Assembly (NCBI RefSeq): GCF_008056315.1
Contig: NZ_VRKQ01000018.1
Coordinates: forward strand, 189,772-253,771
Length of the DNA stretch: 64,000 nt
Direction: 5' to 3'
Origin: Seonamhaeicola maritimus
GTDB taxonomy: Bacteria; Bacteroidota; Bacteroidia; Flavobacteriales; Flavobacteriaceae
Positions 8,143-17,133 of this stretch are shown here, piece after piece. Both the position numbers and the translations under genes were made by a program. Within the stretch, counting starts at the first letter, position 1, and each line of letters opens with the position of its first letter. The notes beneath the pieces were generated by a model that saw nothing but the letters and a program-made list of their open reading frames with translations, made no database searches and was not told the DNA's origin.

Positions 8143-9051
8143 ATGAGGGTTTTAATCACAGGAGCAACTGGTCTTATTGGTCAACAAATAGTTAAGGTTT
8201 GTCAGGAGCAAGGTATTTCAATTAATTATCTTACTACTAATAAATCTAAAATTAAGAATAATACCAATTACCAAGGATTTTACTGGAATCTAGTTAATCA
8301 AGAAATTGATAAGGCTTGTTTTAAAAATGTAGATGCCATTATACATTTGGCTGGGGCGTCAGTTTCAAAACGTTGGACACCGGAATACAAAAATGAAATT
8401 CTATCAAGTAGAATAAATGGGACTCAGTTATTAATTAATGCTTTAAAAGGAGAGTCACATAATATTAAGCAAGTTGTTTCTGCAAGCGGTATTGGAATAT
8501 ATCCTAATTCTTTAATTAATTATTATGAAGAATCTTTTAAAGAAGTAGATAATTCTTTTTTAGGAGATGTTGTAAAAGCTTGGGAAGGTGCTGTTAATGG
8601 ATTTTCAGAAGTAGGTATTGCAGTATCAAAAATTAGAATTGGATTGGTATTATCTAATGAAGGAGGGGCCTTACCACAAATGTCAAAGCCTATTAGATTT
8701 GGAGTAGGAGCGGCATTTGGTAATGGTAAACAATGGCAGTCTTGGATACACATTCACGACTTGGCTAATATGTTTTTATATATAATTAATAGTAAATTAA
8801 TTGGTACTTATAATGGCGTTGCACCAAATCCGGTTACAAATAAAGAGCTAACTAGAACCGTAGCTAAAGTTTTGGGTAGACCTTTAATATTACCTAATAT
8901 ACCTAAGTTTTTAATGAAAAAAGTCTTGGGTGAAATGCACTTGCTTTTGTTCTCAAGTCAGCGAGTTAGCTCAAAGAAAATTGAAGATAAAGGGTTTTAT
9001 TTTGGATATCACCATTTAAAGCCAGCCTTAGAGGAATTGTTTGGGAAATGA
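8143..9051 (+). CDS. TIGR01777-type SDR epimerase (YfcH/SDR39U1-like)
   Basis: This is a 302-residue extended short-chain dehydrogenase-like protein. The N-terminus MRVLITGATGLIGQQIV is a GxxGxxG dinucleotide site. It is followed by DAIIHLAGASVSKRWTPEYK and the family motifs SASGIGIYP and WIHIHDLAN, and a C-terminal DUF1731-like helix bundle. Members bind NADP(H), but the reaction is not established; some relatives influence cell division or lipid metabolism. It is monocistronic and convergent with the DUF3500 gene. Confidence 0.85.
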   Translation: MRVLITGATGLIGQQIVKVCQEQGISINYLTTNKSKIKNNTNYQGFYWNLVNQEIDKACFKNVDAIIHLAGASVSKRWTPEYKNEILSSRINGTQLLINALKGESHNIKQVVSASGIGIYPNSLINYYEESFKEVDNSFLGDVVKAWEGAVNGFSEVGIAVSKIRIGLVLSNEGGALPQMSKPIRFGVGAAFGNGKQWQSWIHIHDLANMFLYIINSKLIGTYNGVAPNPVTNKELTRTVAKVLGRPLILPNIPKFLMKKVLGEMHLLLFSSQRVSSKKIEDKGFYFGYHHLKPALEELFGK

Positions 9052-9114
9052 TTATTAATATAAATCTTTATTTTAAAATAGTGTTTTTTTGAAGTCATTA
9101 AGCCCACTAATTCT

Positions 9115-10176
9115 TTAATGCTTATGTTCTAAATAGTGGGATTTTAAAATATCCTCTCCAAAATCATTCTTCTTTTCTCTAAATATAGAATGAATGTGAT
9201 TCCCATCATTACGAAATCCAACATTATCATATTCTATAATAAAATCCGGACTATGAATGATGTAATAATGTGGTTTTCTTCTTTCATAACTACCTATCCA
9301 TGCAAAATAGATGTTTTCAACCCCAGAAGTTTTTATTGTTTTTAGGATTTCAGTGACTTTTCTAGTCTCTAAATTATTAACGTATTCTTTAATTAATAGT
9401 ATTAATTGATGTTTTTGTTCTTCATTTAGGTCGCTTGCCTTAATGCCGTAATAGTCATTGATTCTTTGAGGTTTAGAAGGATTTGTAATAATATCTTTAG
9501 GCACATCATTACTTATGGTTGCAATTTTTTTTTGCTCTTTAGAAAGCATATTAATTAGTTTTAAACCATAATCTTCTTCATTGCTTAAAACTCTTAATCC
9601 CGCATATTTAGTAATGGGTACTTCAGCTGGATCTGTGCCTAAGAACAACGGTGTAACCGATAATTTGTCACCTTTAATTGTTAAGTTTATAGAAATATGA
9701 TGACCGCCAAATTTAAGCCCCCAAGGTTCAGTTAAACTTGGTGTATTCCAAACTGAAACAAAGTAGTTTTTATAATCCCATTCAAGATTTTTAATTTGTT
9801 TAAGATTTTTTTCAGTAATAAACTCTCTCTCAAAAGCTGTTTGATAAACCTGATTCAAAATATCATCAAGACTCATAATACTGGTGGTTTTTAAATAACC
9901 TTGAGAGCTAAAAACAGTAGTTAATATATCATGAAACTTAATTTTGCTTTTTTCTGAAAGGTCCCCGAATTTTAAACCAGGCCTTTTTTCAATTCCTACA
10001 GGAAGGTTGGTCCATTTTGTTCTGAGTGAATCTTCAAACTTATATTGAATTGAAGAAAGTTCTTCTTCATTTAATGTTTCAAGAAAGGTACTTGTAACTT
10101 TATTTAAGTCTTCTGTAGTTTGACCAATTCCTATAAAACAAAAAAATAAGAGAATAGATGAAAACAAATGTTTCAT
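9115..10176 (-). CDS. Secreted DUF3500-family protein
   Basis: The 353-residue protein has a signal peptide (cleavage after GIGQ). The DUF3500 hallmark is a block around WGLKFGGHHISINLTI followed by TPLFLGTDPAEV. It also shows two repeats of a 'GLKFGDLSEKSKIKFHDIL / GIKASDLNEEQKHQLILLI' type helix. The catalytic function of the family is uncharacterised; the conserved GGHH is a plausible metal or active-site motif (inference). A TACCTTTA element at 10204-10211 on the minus strand may be its promoter. Confidence 0.8.
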   Translation of the reverse strand: MKHLFSSILLFFCFIGIGQTTEDLNKVTSTFLETLNEEELSSIQYKFEDSLRTKWTNLPVGIEKRPGLKFGDLSEKSKIKFHDILTTVFSSQGYLKTTSIMSLDDILNQVYQTAFEREFITEKNLKQIKNLEWDYKNYFVSVWNTPSLTEPWGLKFGGHHISINLTIKGDKLSVTPLFLGTDPAEVPITKYAGLRVLSNEEDYGLKLINMLSKEQKKIATISNDVPKDIITNPSKPQRINDYYGIKASDLNEEQKHQLILLIKEYVNNLETRKVTEILKTIKTSGVENIYFAWIGSYERRKPHYYIIHSPDFIIEYDNVGFRNDGNHIHSIFREKKNDFGEDILKSHYLEHKH

Positions 10177-10239
10177 AGTTGAAAAGAGGTTGGTTAGTTG
10201 TTTTAAAGGTACTGATTTACAAGGACTTTTTGTACGGGG

Positions 10240-11412
10240 CTATTCCTCAATCCTATTTTCATCAAAAGCAGATGGTAATAGTTTTGGGATAAATTTTATA
10301 ACTAAAGGTAATAATAATGCACCGCCAGGAAGCATAAAAATAGCTAGACTTGGTATAGACTTAAAAATATCTAATAATTGCTCTTGTACTTTTTTTTGTT
10401 CACCATCACTTAAATCTCTCACGGTGGATTGACTAAGTAATACCATAAGTTCTTTGCTGTCCTTTAACTCTTGATACAAACGTTTTCTGTTTCTGGAAAT
10501 TAGCTTAGTAACCATTTTACTAGAGTTGTTGTAAAAACTCTGAACTATGTTTTTAGAACTTAGTAAAGCAATATTATCTTTATTGACAGAGTAAAATAAA
10601 TTTACTGATGTAATAGACTCTTTTATTCTTTCCTTTGGAACGTTTAAATCTGTACCCAACTGAATTAAAAAACGTTGCTCGTTTTTGTCAATTTTTTTGT
10701 CTGTCCAAGTGGCCATACATCCCAAATCCAGAATATAACTTTTCTCTTGGGGAGTCTTTATATTAAAAATGGCGTTTTGGTATGCTAATGGTTTACTGTC
10801 GTGATAGCGCAAAGACGATTCAAACAACTTAATTAAACTGTCGTCATATTGGTTTTTAACCGATTTAGAATTTAAAACATCTAAAATTATAGCTTCAATT
10901 GAGGCTTCTAATTTTTTAAGGTAATCAATAGAAATAGATTGATTTTTCAGGTATTCCTGATACGCTAATACATCAATATATAGCAAAGCATTTATAATGA
11001 AATACTTAAAGTTTTTTGTGAGCGCGTTGGCATCAATCTGAATGCGTTTTCGTATAATTTTTTCAAGTTGTTCGCTGGATTTTTTACCGCCCAAAAGTTC
11101 ACGAAAAAATGACGTTTTTAAGGCGTTAATTCCTGTGTAGAAACCAATAACACTTTCTATAAAAGAAATTGTACTTTTTGATTTATGATGTGTGTAAAGT
11201 AGCCCTATGAGAAGGTTAGTTTTAGATAATTCCTCTTCTGTTAAATCGTTTTTCGGAATAATACCTAAAACTACGTCTAAATTGCTTCCGTAAATAAAAC
11301 CGCATCCGCGTAAAGCATCATAAAAATTAGTTTCCTCAGAACTTAAAAGAGTATTGTTCTCAGAAACTTCTTGTAATAACTTTTTTATCCAACCTTGTGC
11401 TGACGGATTCAT
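10240..11412 (-). CDS. LETM1-like protein (biofilm-associated type)
   Basis: This 390-residue protein has no signal peptide. The C-terminal approximately 70 residues (VRDLSDGEQKKVQEQLLDI, then IFMLPGGALLLPLVIKFIPKLLPSAF) match the LETM1 core, including its single hydrophobic segment and the (L)LPSAF end. A helical TerB-like middle region precedes it (about 215-290, YILDLGCMATWTDKKIDKNEQRFL). Bacteroidota homologues are named LETM1-related biofilm-associated proteins; the mitochondrial relative is a membrane ion-exchange factor. The role here is unknown. It is followed by the DUF3500 gene after 63 bp. Confidence 0.78.
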   Translation of the reverse strand: MNPSAQGWIKKLLQEVSENNTLLSSEETNFYDALRGCGFIYGSNLDVVLGIIPKNDLTEEELSKTNLLIGLLYTHHKSKSTISFIESVIGFYTGINALKTSFFRELLGGKKSSEQLEKIIRKRIQIDANALTKNFKYFIINALLYIDVLAYQEYLKNQSISIDYLKKLEASIEAIILDVLNSKSVKNQYDDSLIKLFESSLRYHDSKPLAYQNAIFNIKTPQEKSYILDLGCMATWTDKKIDKNEQRFLIQLGTDLNVPKERIKESITSVNLFYSVNKDNIALLSSKNIVQSFYNNSSKMVTKLISRNRKRLYQELKDSKELMVLLSQSTVRDLSDGEQKKVQEQLLDIFKSIPSLAIFMLPGGALLLPLVIKFIPKLLPSAFDENRIEE

Positions 11413-11474
11413 AATAATTTAGCTTGGGGTAAAAATACAGGATATTTATAAATACAAAAAGGTAATGTGTATTA

Positions 11475-12632
11475 TTAAGCTGTTTCCAAATGTTTAACTA
11501 AAGCATACATCATTTCAATCCCTTTATTCAATTGGTCTTTAGAAATGAATTCATCTGCTCTATGTGCCTGAGCAATTGATCCAGGCCCACATATAATACT
11601 TTCAAATCCGGCATTGGCAAAATGACCTGCTTCTGAAGCGTATGACACTGTTTGCCATTCTTTGTTTCCCGTAATTTTCGAGATTAAATGTACAGCTGCA
11701 GATGTTTCACTGGTGCTAAATGAAGGGACAATAGGATGGTTTTCTGTAACCTCAATTTCAAAACCAGAAAATATTGATTGCATTTCTTTTTCGCGAGATT
11801 TACAGTAATCTCTTAAATCTTGATACAATTGATTTGCGTCATCTTGAGGAAGACACCTAATATCTAAAGATAGGGTGGTTTTATTGGCAATGATGTTCGG
11901 CGCTATACCGCCATTTATCATGCCCGTGTGAAGCGATGAATGTGGTGGATTGAAACGTTCGTCTGAGCTTCCAGAATCAATTAAATCGTTCATTTTTTGT
12001 TCCGCCCAAAGCACAATTCTAGCTGCTTCATGAACTGCGCTAACTTCCTGTTTAATTCTACTGCTATGACCTTCAGAACCGTTTACTGTAATGTCTATTA
12101 TATGTATGCTTTTTTGACCAATAATGGGTTTTAACATAGATGCTTCGCCAATTATAGCATACTTTGGAAATTCTGAATAACTAGCTTTAATGTTTTCAAT
12201 AAGAGCTTCAGCCGCTAAACAACCTATTTCTTCATCATAAGTAAAGGCAAAATAAATTGGAGTTTTTAATTCTGCTTCAACCATATCTGGTAGTGCAGTC
12301 AAACAACAAGCTAAAAATCCTTTCATATCACAGCTACCACGAGCATATAAGTTGCCATCACTTTTATCAATAAGTTCAAAAGGGTCGGTTGTCCAAGGCT
12401 GTCCTTTTACAGGAACCACATCGGTATGACCGGAAAGGATAACACCTCCATCAACTGCGGGACCTATGCGACAATGAAGTGATGCTTTTGTGTTTTTTTT
12501 GTTAGGAACTAGGGTAGTACTTATACCAAAACTTTCAATGTAATCTTTTATCCAATGGATAATTTCTAAATTGCTTTCACCACCCAAAACAGGAAATGAA
12601 ACCAATTTTTCTAACATGGTTTGTACGGTCAT
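11475..12632 (-). CDS. argE: Acetylornithine deacetylase, M20 family
   Basis: ArgE removes acetyl from N-acetylornithine in arginine synthesis, using a two-metal site. The 385-residue length and motifs fit: SGHTDVVPVKGQPW (metal His and Asp), YDEEIGCLA (catalytic Glu and metal Glu) and a C-terminal GPGSIAQAHRADEFI His ligand. The dimerisation domain lies between about 180 and 295. No other arg gene is adjacent in the window. Within M20 other deacylases are possible, but length and GPGSIAQAH favour ArgE. Confidence 0.87.
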   Translation of the reverse strand: MTVQTMLEKLVSFPVLGGESNLEIIHWIKDYIESFGISTTLVPNKKNTKASLHCRIGPAVDGGVILSGHTDVVPVKGQPWTTDPFELIDKSDGNLYARGSCDMKGFLACCLTALPDMVEAELKTPIYFAFTYDEEIGCLAAEALIENIKASYSEFPKYAIIGEASMLKPIIGQKSIHIIDITVNGSEGHSSRIKQEVSAVHEAARIVLWAEQKMNDLIDSGSSDERFNPPHSSLHTGMINGGIAPNIIANKTTLSLDIRCLPQDDANQLYQDLRDYCKSREKEMQSIFSGFEIEVTENHPIVPSFSTSETSAAVHLISKITGNKEWQTVSYASEAGHFANAGFESIICGPGSIAQAHRADEFISKDQLNKGIEMMYALVKHLETA

Positions 12633-12680
12633 CTAGATTAAGATAAGGTGCAAATTATAATTTATGGAACTATAAAAAGA

Positions 12681-13307
12681 TTAGTTTTTTCTTAAGAATG
12701 TGCTCACTTCAATAGCTACATCTTCCCAAGTTTTACTAACTCCATCTGCTCCTTTGTGTAAATCAAAACAAACCTTGTTTAAAGAAGCCAAAGCATTTAG
12801 AGCATTCCAGTCTTTAAGGTTCATAACCCCAGTCAAAGTAACTCGTCTTTCTTCCTCAATTTGAATATCAAGTGGTATGTTGTGAGTAACACCATTCATA
12901 GTCAATGATGCATTGCATTTATTATCAACATAACTAATAGTTCCTTTTAAAAAATCTGTATCTAACATAGCACCGAAAAACGAAGCCTTTATTTTAGCAT
13001 CGCGCGTATTAGTAGCATCGTTAGTAAATAAACTGCTAATTGGAATAGAGAAGTTTAAGTTATTCAAGGCTTCTTGAGGAGAATCTCCAGACTTTATTTC
13101 AAACTTTGAAGACGTAAACTCCCCACCAACACCTACTTTATCAGTAGTTTTATAGGCTGTCCATTTTATTGAAGTTGCCTCTGGTTTAACCACATACTTT
13201 TCAGTTGTAGTTAATGCTTCTTCAACTTGTTTAGTTTCTTTCTTTTCCTTTTTACAAGCAACAGTACTTATCATTAAAGCTATTAAGAGAAAACTAATTT
13301 TTTTCAT
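12681..13307 (-). CDS. YceI-family lipoprotein
   Basis: The 208-residue protein has lipobox TVAC (Cys 18) followed by a Lys/Glu-rich tether. A complete YceI beta-barrel follows: EATSIKWTAYKTTDKVGVGGEF, then TNTRDAKIKASFFGAM and MNGVTHNIPLDIQI. YceI proteins bind long isoprenoid or quinone-like ligands at the envelope. It is divergent from hemN. Its candidate -7 element (TATATTTG on the minus strand, 13375-13382) lies next to the FNR-type box that serves hemN. Confidence 0.85.
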   Translation of the reverse strand: MKKISFLLIALMISTVACKKEKKETKQVEEALTTTEKYVVKPEATSIKWTAYKTTDKVGVGGEFTSSKFEIKSGDSPQEALNNLNFSIPISSLFTNDATNTRDAKIKASFFGAMLDTDFLKGTISYVDNKCNASLTMNGVTHNIPLDIQIEEERRVTLTGVMNLKDWNALNALASLNKVCFDLHKGADGVSKTWEDVAIEVSTFLRKN

Positions 13308-13374
13308 GAGTTTGGTTTTAGTGATTTCGATAGGTTTTTAACGAAGTGAAAGGTAATCAATATTAACAGAATTA

Positions 13375-13382
13375 CAAATATA
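13375..13382 (-). promoter_or_regulatory. -7 element of the YceI lipoprotein gene, beside the FNR-type box
   Basis: TATATTTG on the minus strand is an exact TAnnTTTG match. The FNR-type palindrome at 13386-13399 is centred only 10.5 bp upstream of it, a position that would block rather than help RNA polymerase. Confidence 0.45.
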
Positions 13383-13385
13383 GGT

Positions 13386-13429
13386 ATGACATATATCATG
13401 TTTTTAAATGAACAATCGTCATAATTTTG
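13386..13429 (+). promoter_or_regulatory. FNR-type box plus -7 element of hemN
   Basis: The palindrome ATGACATATATCAT (13386-13399) is centred 29.5 bp before the first T of an exact -7 element TAATTTTG (13422-13429). The same box-to-promoter distance occurs at ccoS, ccoI, pflB and ppdK. This is the class II activator geometry known for CRP/FNR. Confidence 0.75.
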
Positions 13430-13446
13430 TTATGTAAATGTTAGGT

Positions 13447-14811
13447 ATGTCAAGAGCGTTAGTAAATAAATATAATATCGCGGGTCCTCGCTATACGAGT
13501 TATCCAACGGTTCCCTATTGGGATAATGGAACCTTTTCGTTAAATAATTGGACGGATTCGTTAATAAAATCATTCAAAGAAAGTAATTCAGAAGAAGGTA
13601 TTAGCCTTTATATTCATCTGCCTTTTTGTGAAAGTTTGTGTACGTTTTGCGGTTGTAATAAACGTATAACAAAACAGCATAGTGTAGAATCACCTTATAT
13701 AAAAGCGGTTTTAAAAGAATGGAATCTATATTTAGATTTATTTGATGAGAAACCCATTATAAAAGAATTGCATTTGGGAGGAGGAACGCCAACGTTCTTC
13801 AGTCCAGAGAATTTAAGCTTGTTAATAAACGGTATTTTAAAAAATTCTGTATTGGCAGAAAACCATGAATTTAGTTTTGAAGGTCACCCAAATAATACCA
13901 CTAGAGAACACCTTCAAACTTTATATAATATAGGTTTTAGACGCGTGAGTTATGGAGTTCAGGATTATAACGAAACGGTTCAAAAAGCAATTCATAGAGT
14001 ACAACCTTTTGAAAATGTAAAAAAGGCTACTGAAGCTGCCAGAGAAATTGGATATACATCGGTTGGTCATGATATAATTTTTGGTTTGCCATTTCAGAAT
14101 TTAAAACATGTTAAGGAAACTATATTAAAGACAAAAGAATTACTTCCGGATAGATTAGCGTTTTACAGTTACGCCCACGTGCCATGGATAAAAGGAAATG
14201 GACAACGCGGGTTTGAAGATTCTGATTTGCCTTCACCAGAATTAAAAAGGGCACAATATGAATTAGGGAAGGAATTATTGGCGGAGGTAGGATACCATGA
14301 AATTGGAATGGATCATTTCGCTCTTAAAGCAGATTCGCTTTATAAATCTATGGACAGCAGTTCATTACATAGAAATTTTATGGGTTATACGGCGTCTAAG
14401 ACTCAAGCTATGATTGGGTTAGGTGTTTCTTCAATTAGTGATAGTTGGTATGGTTTTTCTCAAAATGTAAAGAAGATTGAAGACTATTACAAAGCCCTTA
14501 AAGAGGATATTATTCCTGTATACAGAGGGCATATTCTTAACGAAGAAGATTTGATAATTAGAAAACATATACTTAATTTAATGTGTGGTTTTAAAACCGC
14601 ATGGACTCAAGATACATTGTACTTTAAAGAGCTTCCGGAAACCTTAATAAGGTTAAAAGAAATGGAAGTAGACGGATTACTCAGTATTGATTCAAACAGT
14701 ATTGAGGTGACTAAAAAAGGTCAACCATTTGTTAGAAACATTTGTATGGCTTTCGATTTATTATTACAAAGAAGGCAACCAAATACACAGTTGTTTTCTA
14801 TGACCGTTTAA
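13447..14811 (+). CDS. hemN: Oxygen-independent coproporphyrinogen III oxidase
   Basis: This radical-SAM enzyme decarboxylates coproporphyrinogen III to protoporphyrinogen IX without O2. The CESLCTFCGC motif (C61, C65, C68, C70) holds the 4Fe-4S cluster and the extra Cys typical of genuine HemN. YTSYPTVPYW near the start, LGGGTPTFF and the C-terminal HemN domain (about 370-450) are present. I prefer the ATG at 13447 (MSRALVNKYN, as in homologues) over the in-frame ATG at 13438, which would sit almost on the promoter. It is expected to be induced at low oxygen through the box upstream. A stress-protein gene follows after 14 bp. Confidence 0.93.
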   Translation: MSRALVNKYNIAGPRYTSYPTVPYWDNGTFSLNNWTDSLIKSFKESNSEEGISLYIHLPFCESLCTFCGCNKRITKQHSVESPYIKAVLKEWNLYLDLFDEKPIIKELHLGGGTPTFFSPENLSLLINGILKNSVLAENHEFSFEGHPNNTTREHLQTLYNIGFRRVSYGVQDYNETVQKAIHRVQPFENVKKATEAAREIGYTSVGHDIIFGLPFQNLKHVKETILKTKELLPDRLAFYSYAHVPWIKGNGQRGFEDSDLPSPELKRAQYELGKELLAEVGYHEIGMDHFALKADSLYKSMDSSSLHRNFMGYTASKTQAMIGLGVSSISDSWYGFSQNVKKIEDYYKALKEDIIPVYRGHILNEEDLIIRKHILNLMCGFKTAWTQDTLYFKELPETLIRLKEMEVDGLLSIDSNSIEVTKKGQPFVRNICMAFDLLLQRRQPNTQLFSMTV

Positions 14812-14825
14812 TTTAAAATGGAATC

Positions 14826-15659
14826 ATGATGAAAAAAATTATTGTACCTATTGATTTTTCAGAATACTCTGAATATGCATTAAAAGCAGCAGCCAAACTT
14901 GCTAAAAAGAATAATGCAGAATTGCTGGCCTTACATATGTTAGAAATGTCTGATATTATGCTAACGGGAGCTGGAGAACAACCTCAAAAGATAATTTACT
15001 TTTTGAAATTGGCAGAACAGAAGTTCGAAGAATTTTTAAAGAAAGATTATTTAGAAGGTATTAGCATAACGCCTATTGTCAAGCATTTTAAAGTTTTTAG
15101 TGAAGTAAATGAAGTGGCTAAGAAATATGATGCCGATTTAATTGTCATGGGGTCTCATGGTGTTAGCGGAGCTAAAGAGTTTTTCATTGGGTCTAATACA
15201 GAAAGGGTTGTAAGGAGTTCTGAAATCCCTGTACTAGTGGTGAAAAATGATATGCTTGAGGCTAATTTTGATATTGTAGCCATTGCTTGTGATTTTTCGG
15301 AAGAAACTATAGAAACATATTTAAAAGCTTCTAATATGTTTAGTAATATGGATTCTAAAATGTATCTGATTCATGTAAACCTTCCAAATGATAGGTTTAA
15401 GAGTTCAATTGAAATAGAAAATGAAGTAGTAAACTTTTTTACAAAAGCAGAAGGGAATTTAAATAATATGAGTGATGTTCATTACGTGTCTGATTATACG
15501 GTTGAAGATGGTATTTTAAATAGCGCTAATAAATTGGGTGCAGACTTAATAATTGTACCAACGCATGGCAGAAAAGGTTTAGCACATTTCTTCCAGGGAA
15601 GCGTTGGGGAAGATGTTGCAAATCATGCTACCCTACCTGTAATGACATTTAAAATATAG
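14826..15659 (+). CDS. Tandem-domain universal stress protein
   Basis: The protein has 277 residues with two UspA domains. The first (1-142) has KIIVPIDFSEYSEYAL and the ATP-type signature VMGSHGVSGAKEFFIGSNTERVV. The second (about 150-277) has VAIACDFSEE and VPTHGRKGLAHFFQGSVGEDV. Usp proteins bind ATP or other nucleotides and are often induced by energy or oxygen limitation. Its position 14 bp behind hemN suggests co-transcription from the FNR-type promoter. ATG at 14829 is an equally good start. Confidence 0.87.
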   Translation: MMKKIIVPIDFSEYSEYALKAAAKLAKKNNAELLALHMLEMSDIMLTGAGEQPQKIIYFLKLAEQKFEEFLKKDYLEGISITPIVKHFKVFSEVNEVAKKYDADLIVMGSHGVSGAKEFFIGSNTERVVRSSEIPVLVVKNDMLEANFDIVAIACDFSEETIETYLKASNMFSNMDSKMYLIHVNLPNDRFKSSIEIENEVVNFFTKAEGNLNNMSDVHYVSDYTVEDGILNSANKLGADLIIVPTHGRKGLAHFFQGSVGEDVANHATLPVMTFKI

Positions 15660-15735
15660 AGATATTTAAAGCTTGGTTAATTAATTTCGGGAAAGGCGTT
15701 GATTCTATTATTTATGGAATTGATGCTTTTCTTTT

Positions 15736-17133
15736 TTATTGAATATCTGATAAGGCTAAAACATTGAACAAATTGGCTTTAGTATTTAAAAAAATGTTTT
15801 CTATTTCAATGGCTTTTAATTTAGAGTCAATTAGTTTAGATTCTCTAGAGTTAACAAGAAATAAAGAACTCTCTCCTAAAAAGAATTTACGTTCTTCTGC
15901 AGATAGTAGTTTTGAATAATCATCTACTATAGTTAAAGTAAAATCGTTTTGTAAAATATAAGATTCTAGTTCTTGGTTAATGGCATTAATTTTATTTTTC
16001 AGACTCAATCTAGTATTTTGTAATTCAAATTTAGTATCCTGTAACTTTAATTTAGCCAATTTTAAATCACCCCGTTCTTTTCTTAAAAACAAAGGAAGAT
16101 TTATGTTTATACCGCTTTTGTAAGCAGATGTGCTAAAGGAGCGCACAATTTCTGGCGTTTGAGACAAGAAATTATATTGTAAGTCTATTTGTGGTAAAAG
16201 ATTATTAAGTTTTAATTTCTTTTCAATATTTAGACTTTGATATTTGAAGTCTAAAGATTTTAACTTTGGATGGTCCTCAATATTATAGCCCTCTATGTCT
16301 AAACCAGAGGTGTTTAAAACTGTGTCAATGATTTCAATAGTATTTGTGTCAGGAATTATGTTTTCTGTTATTTCAATAGGGGTGTTTTCATTCAACCACA
16401 AATAATTGGATAATTCTAAAGAAGATTTAATAAACTTTATTTTAGATTTTTCAAGATTTAGTTTCCTGTTGTTTAATGTAATACGTGCCTCTAATGTGTC
16501 AATAGCTGGTTTATCGCCTACTTCATAACTTTTTTTAATTCCATTAAAGCGTACTTCGGCATTGCTTAAAAAGTTCTCATATACTCGTTTGTCATTATAA
16601 TGTCTTAACCAGTCAAAATAAGTTGTGGTAGCATTATACAAAATATTGTTCACCAAAAGTTGTCTGTCTGCCTGAGCTTGTTGAATATATAATTTTGATT
16701 GCCTTAAAGTAGCCATTCTATTATTTGTTAATAAATCTTTGGCAACAGGAATTGATACTCCAGCGCTATAAAGGCCATCTGTTGGTACAATTGCTTGAGG
16801 GTTTAAAAAATCTCCGGTGTTTTCTTCAAAATTGCCTTTTAACTCTATGCCAAACCAAGTAGGTATTTTAAAACTAGCACTTAGTTTATCATAGTATTCT
16901 GTTTCTTTAAATATTTTTCTATCATAATCAACTTCAAGCTTAGGGTCAAAAGCACCTCTGGCTTTCATTAATTTTGCTTCACTTTCTTTTATTACAAGAT
17001 TAGCTTGTTTTACTATAGGGTGAAATGATTTAATGTAGCCTAAGTATTCATCTAAGGTCAATACTGTATTATTGTCCTGAGCTTTAACCGTGCTAATTAC
17101 AAGCAATAATATATATGTTAAAAAAAGTCTCAT
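15736..17133 (-). CDS. TolC-family outer-membrane efflux protein
   Basis: The 465-residue protein has a signal peptide (cleavage after STVKAQ) and two outer-membrane-efflux repeats rich in long coiled-coil helices, for example TLEARITLNNRKLNLEKSK and ESSLFLVNSRESKLIDSKL. It forms the outer-membrane exit channel of a tripartite exporter. The start overlaps the stop of the HlyD gene by four bases (ATGA type), so the two are translationally coupled. It is the last gene of the tetR-ABC-hlyD-tolC operon. Confidence 0.87.
   Translation of the reverse strand: MRLFLTYILLLVISTVKAQDNNTVLTLDEYLGYIKSFHPIVKQANLVIKESEAKLMKARGAFDPKLEVDYDRKIFKETEYYDKLSASFKIPTWFGIELKGNFEENTGDFLNPQAIVPTDGLYSAGVSIPVAKDLLTNNRMATLRQSKLYIQQAQADRQLLVNNILYNATTTYFDWLRHYNDKRVYENFLSNAEVRFNGIKKSYEVGDKPAIDTLEARITLNNRKLNLEKSKIKFIKSSLELSNYLWLNENTPIEITENIIPDTNTIEIIDTVLNTSGLDIEGYNIEDHPKLKSLDFKYQSLNIEKKLKLNNLLPQIDLQYNFLSQTPEIVRSFSTSAYKSGININLPLFLRKERGDLKLAKLKLQDTKFELQNTRLSLKNKINAINQELESYILQNDFTLTIVDDYSKLLSAEERKFFLGESSLFLVNSRESKLIDSKLKAIEIENIFLNTKANLFNVLALSDIQ

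Noticed and set aside
15660-15735. Possible terminator between the stress-protein and TolC genes
   Set aside because: I find no convincing stem with a U-run in this gap.
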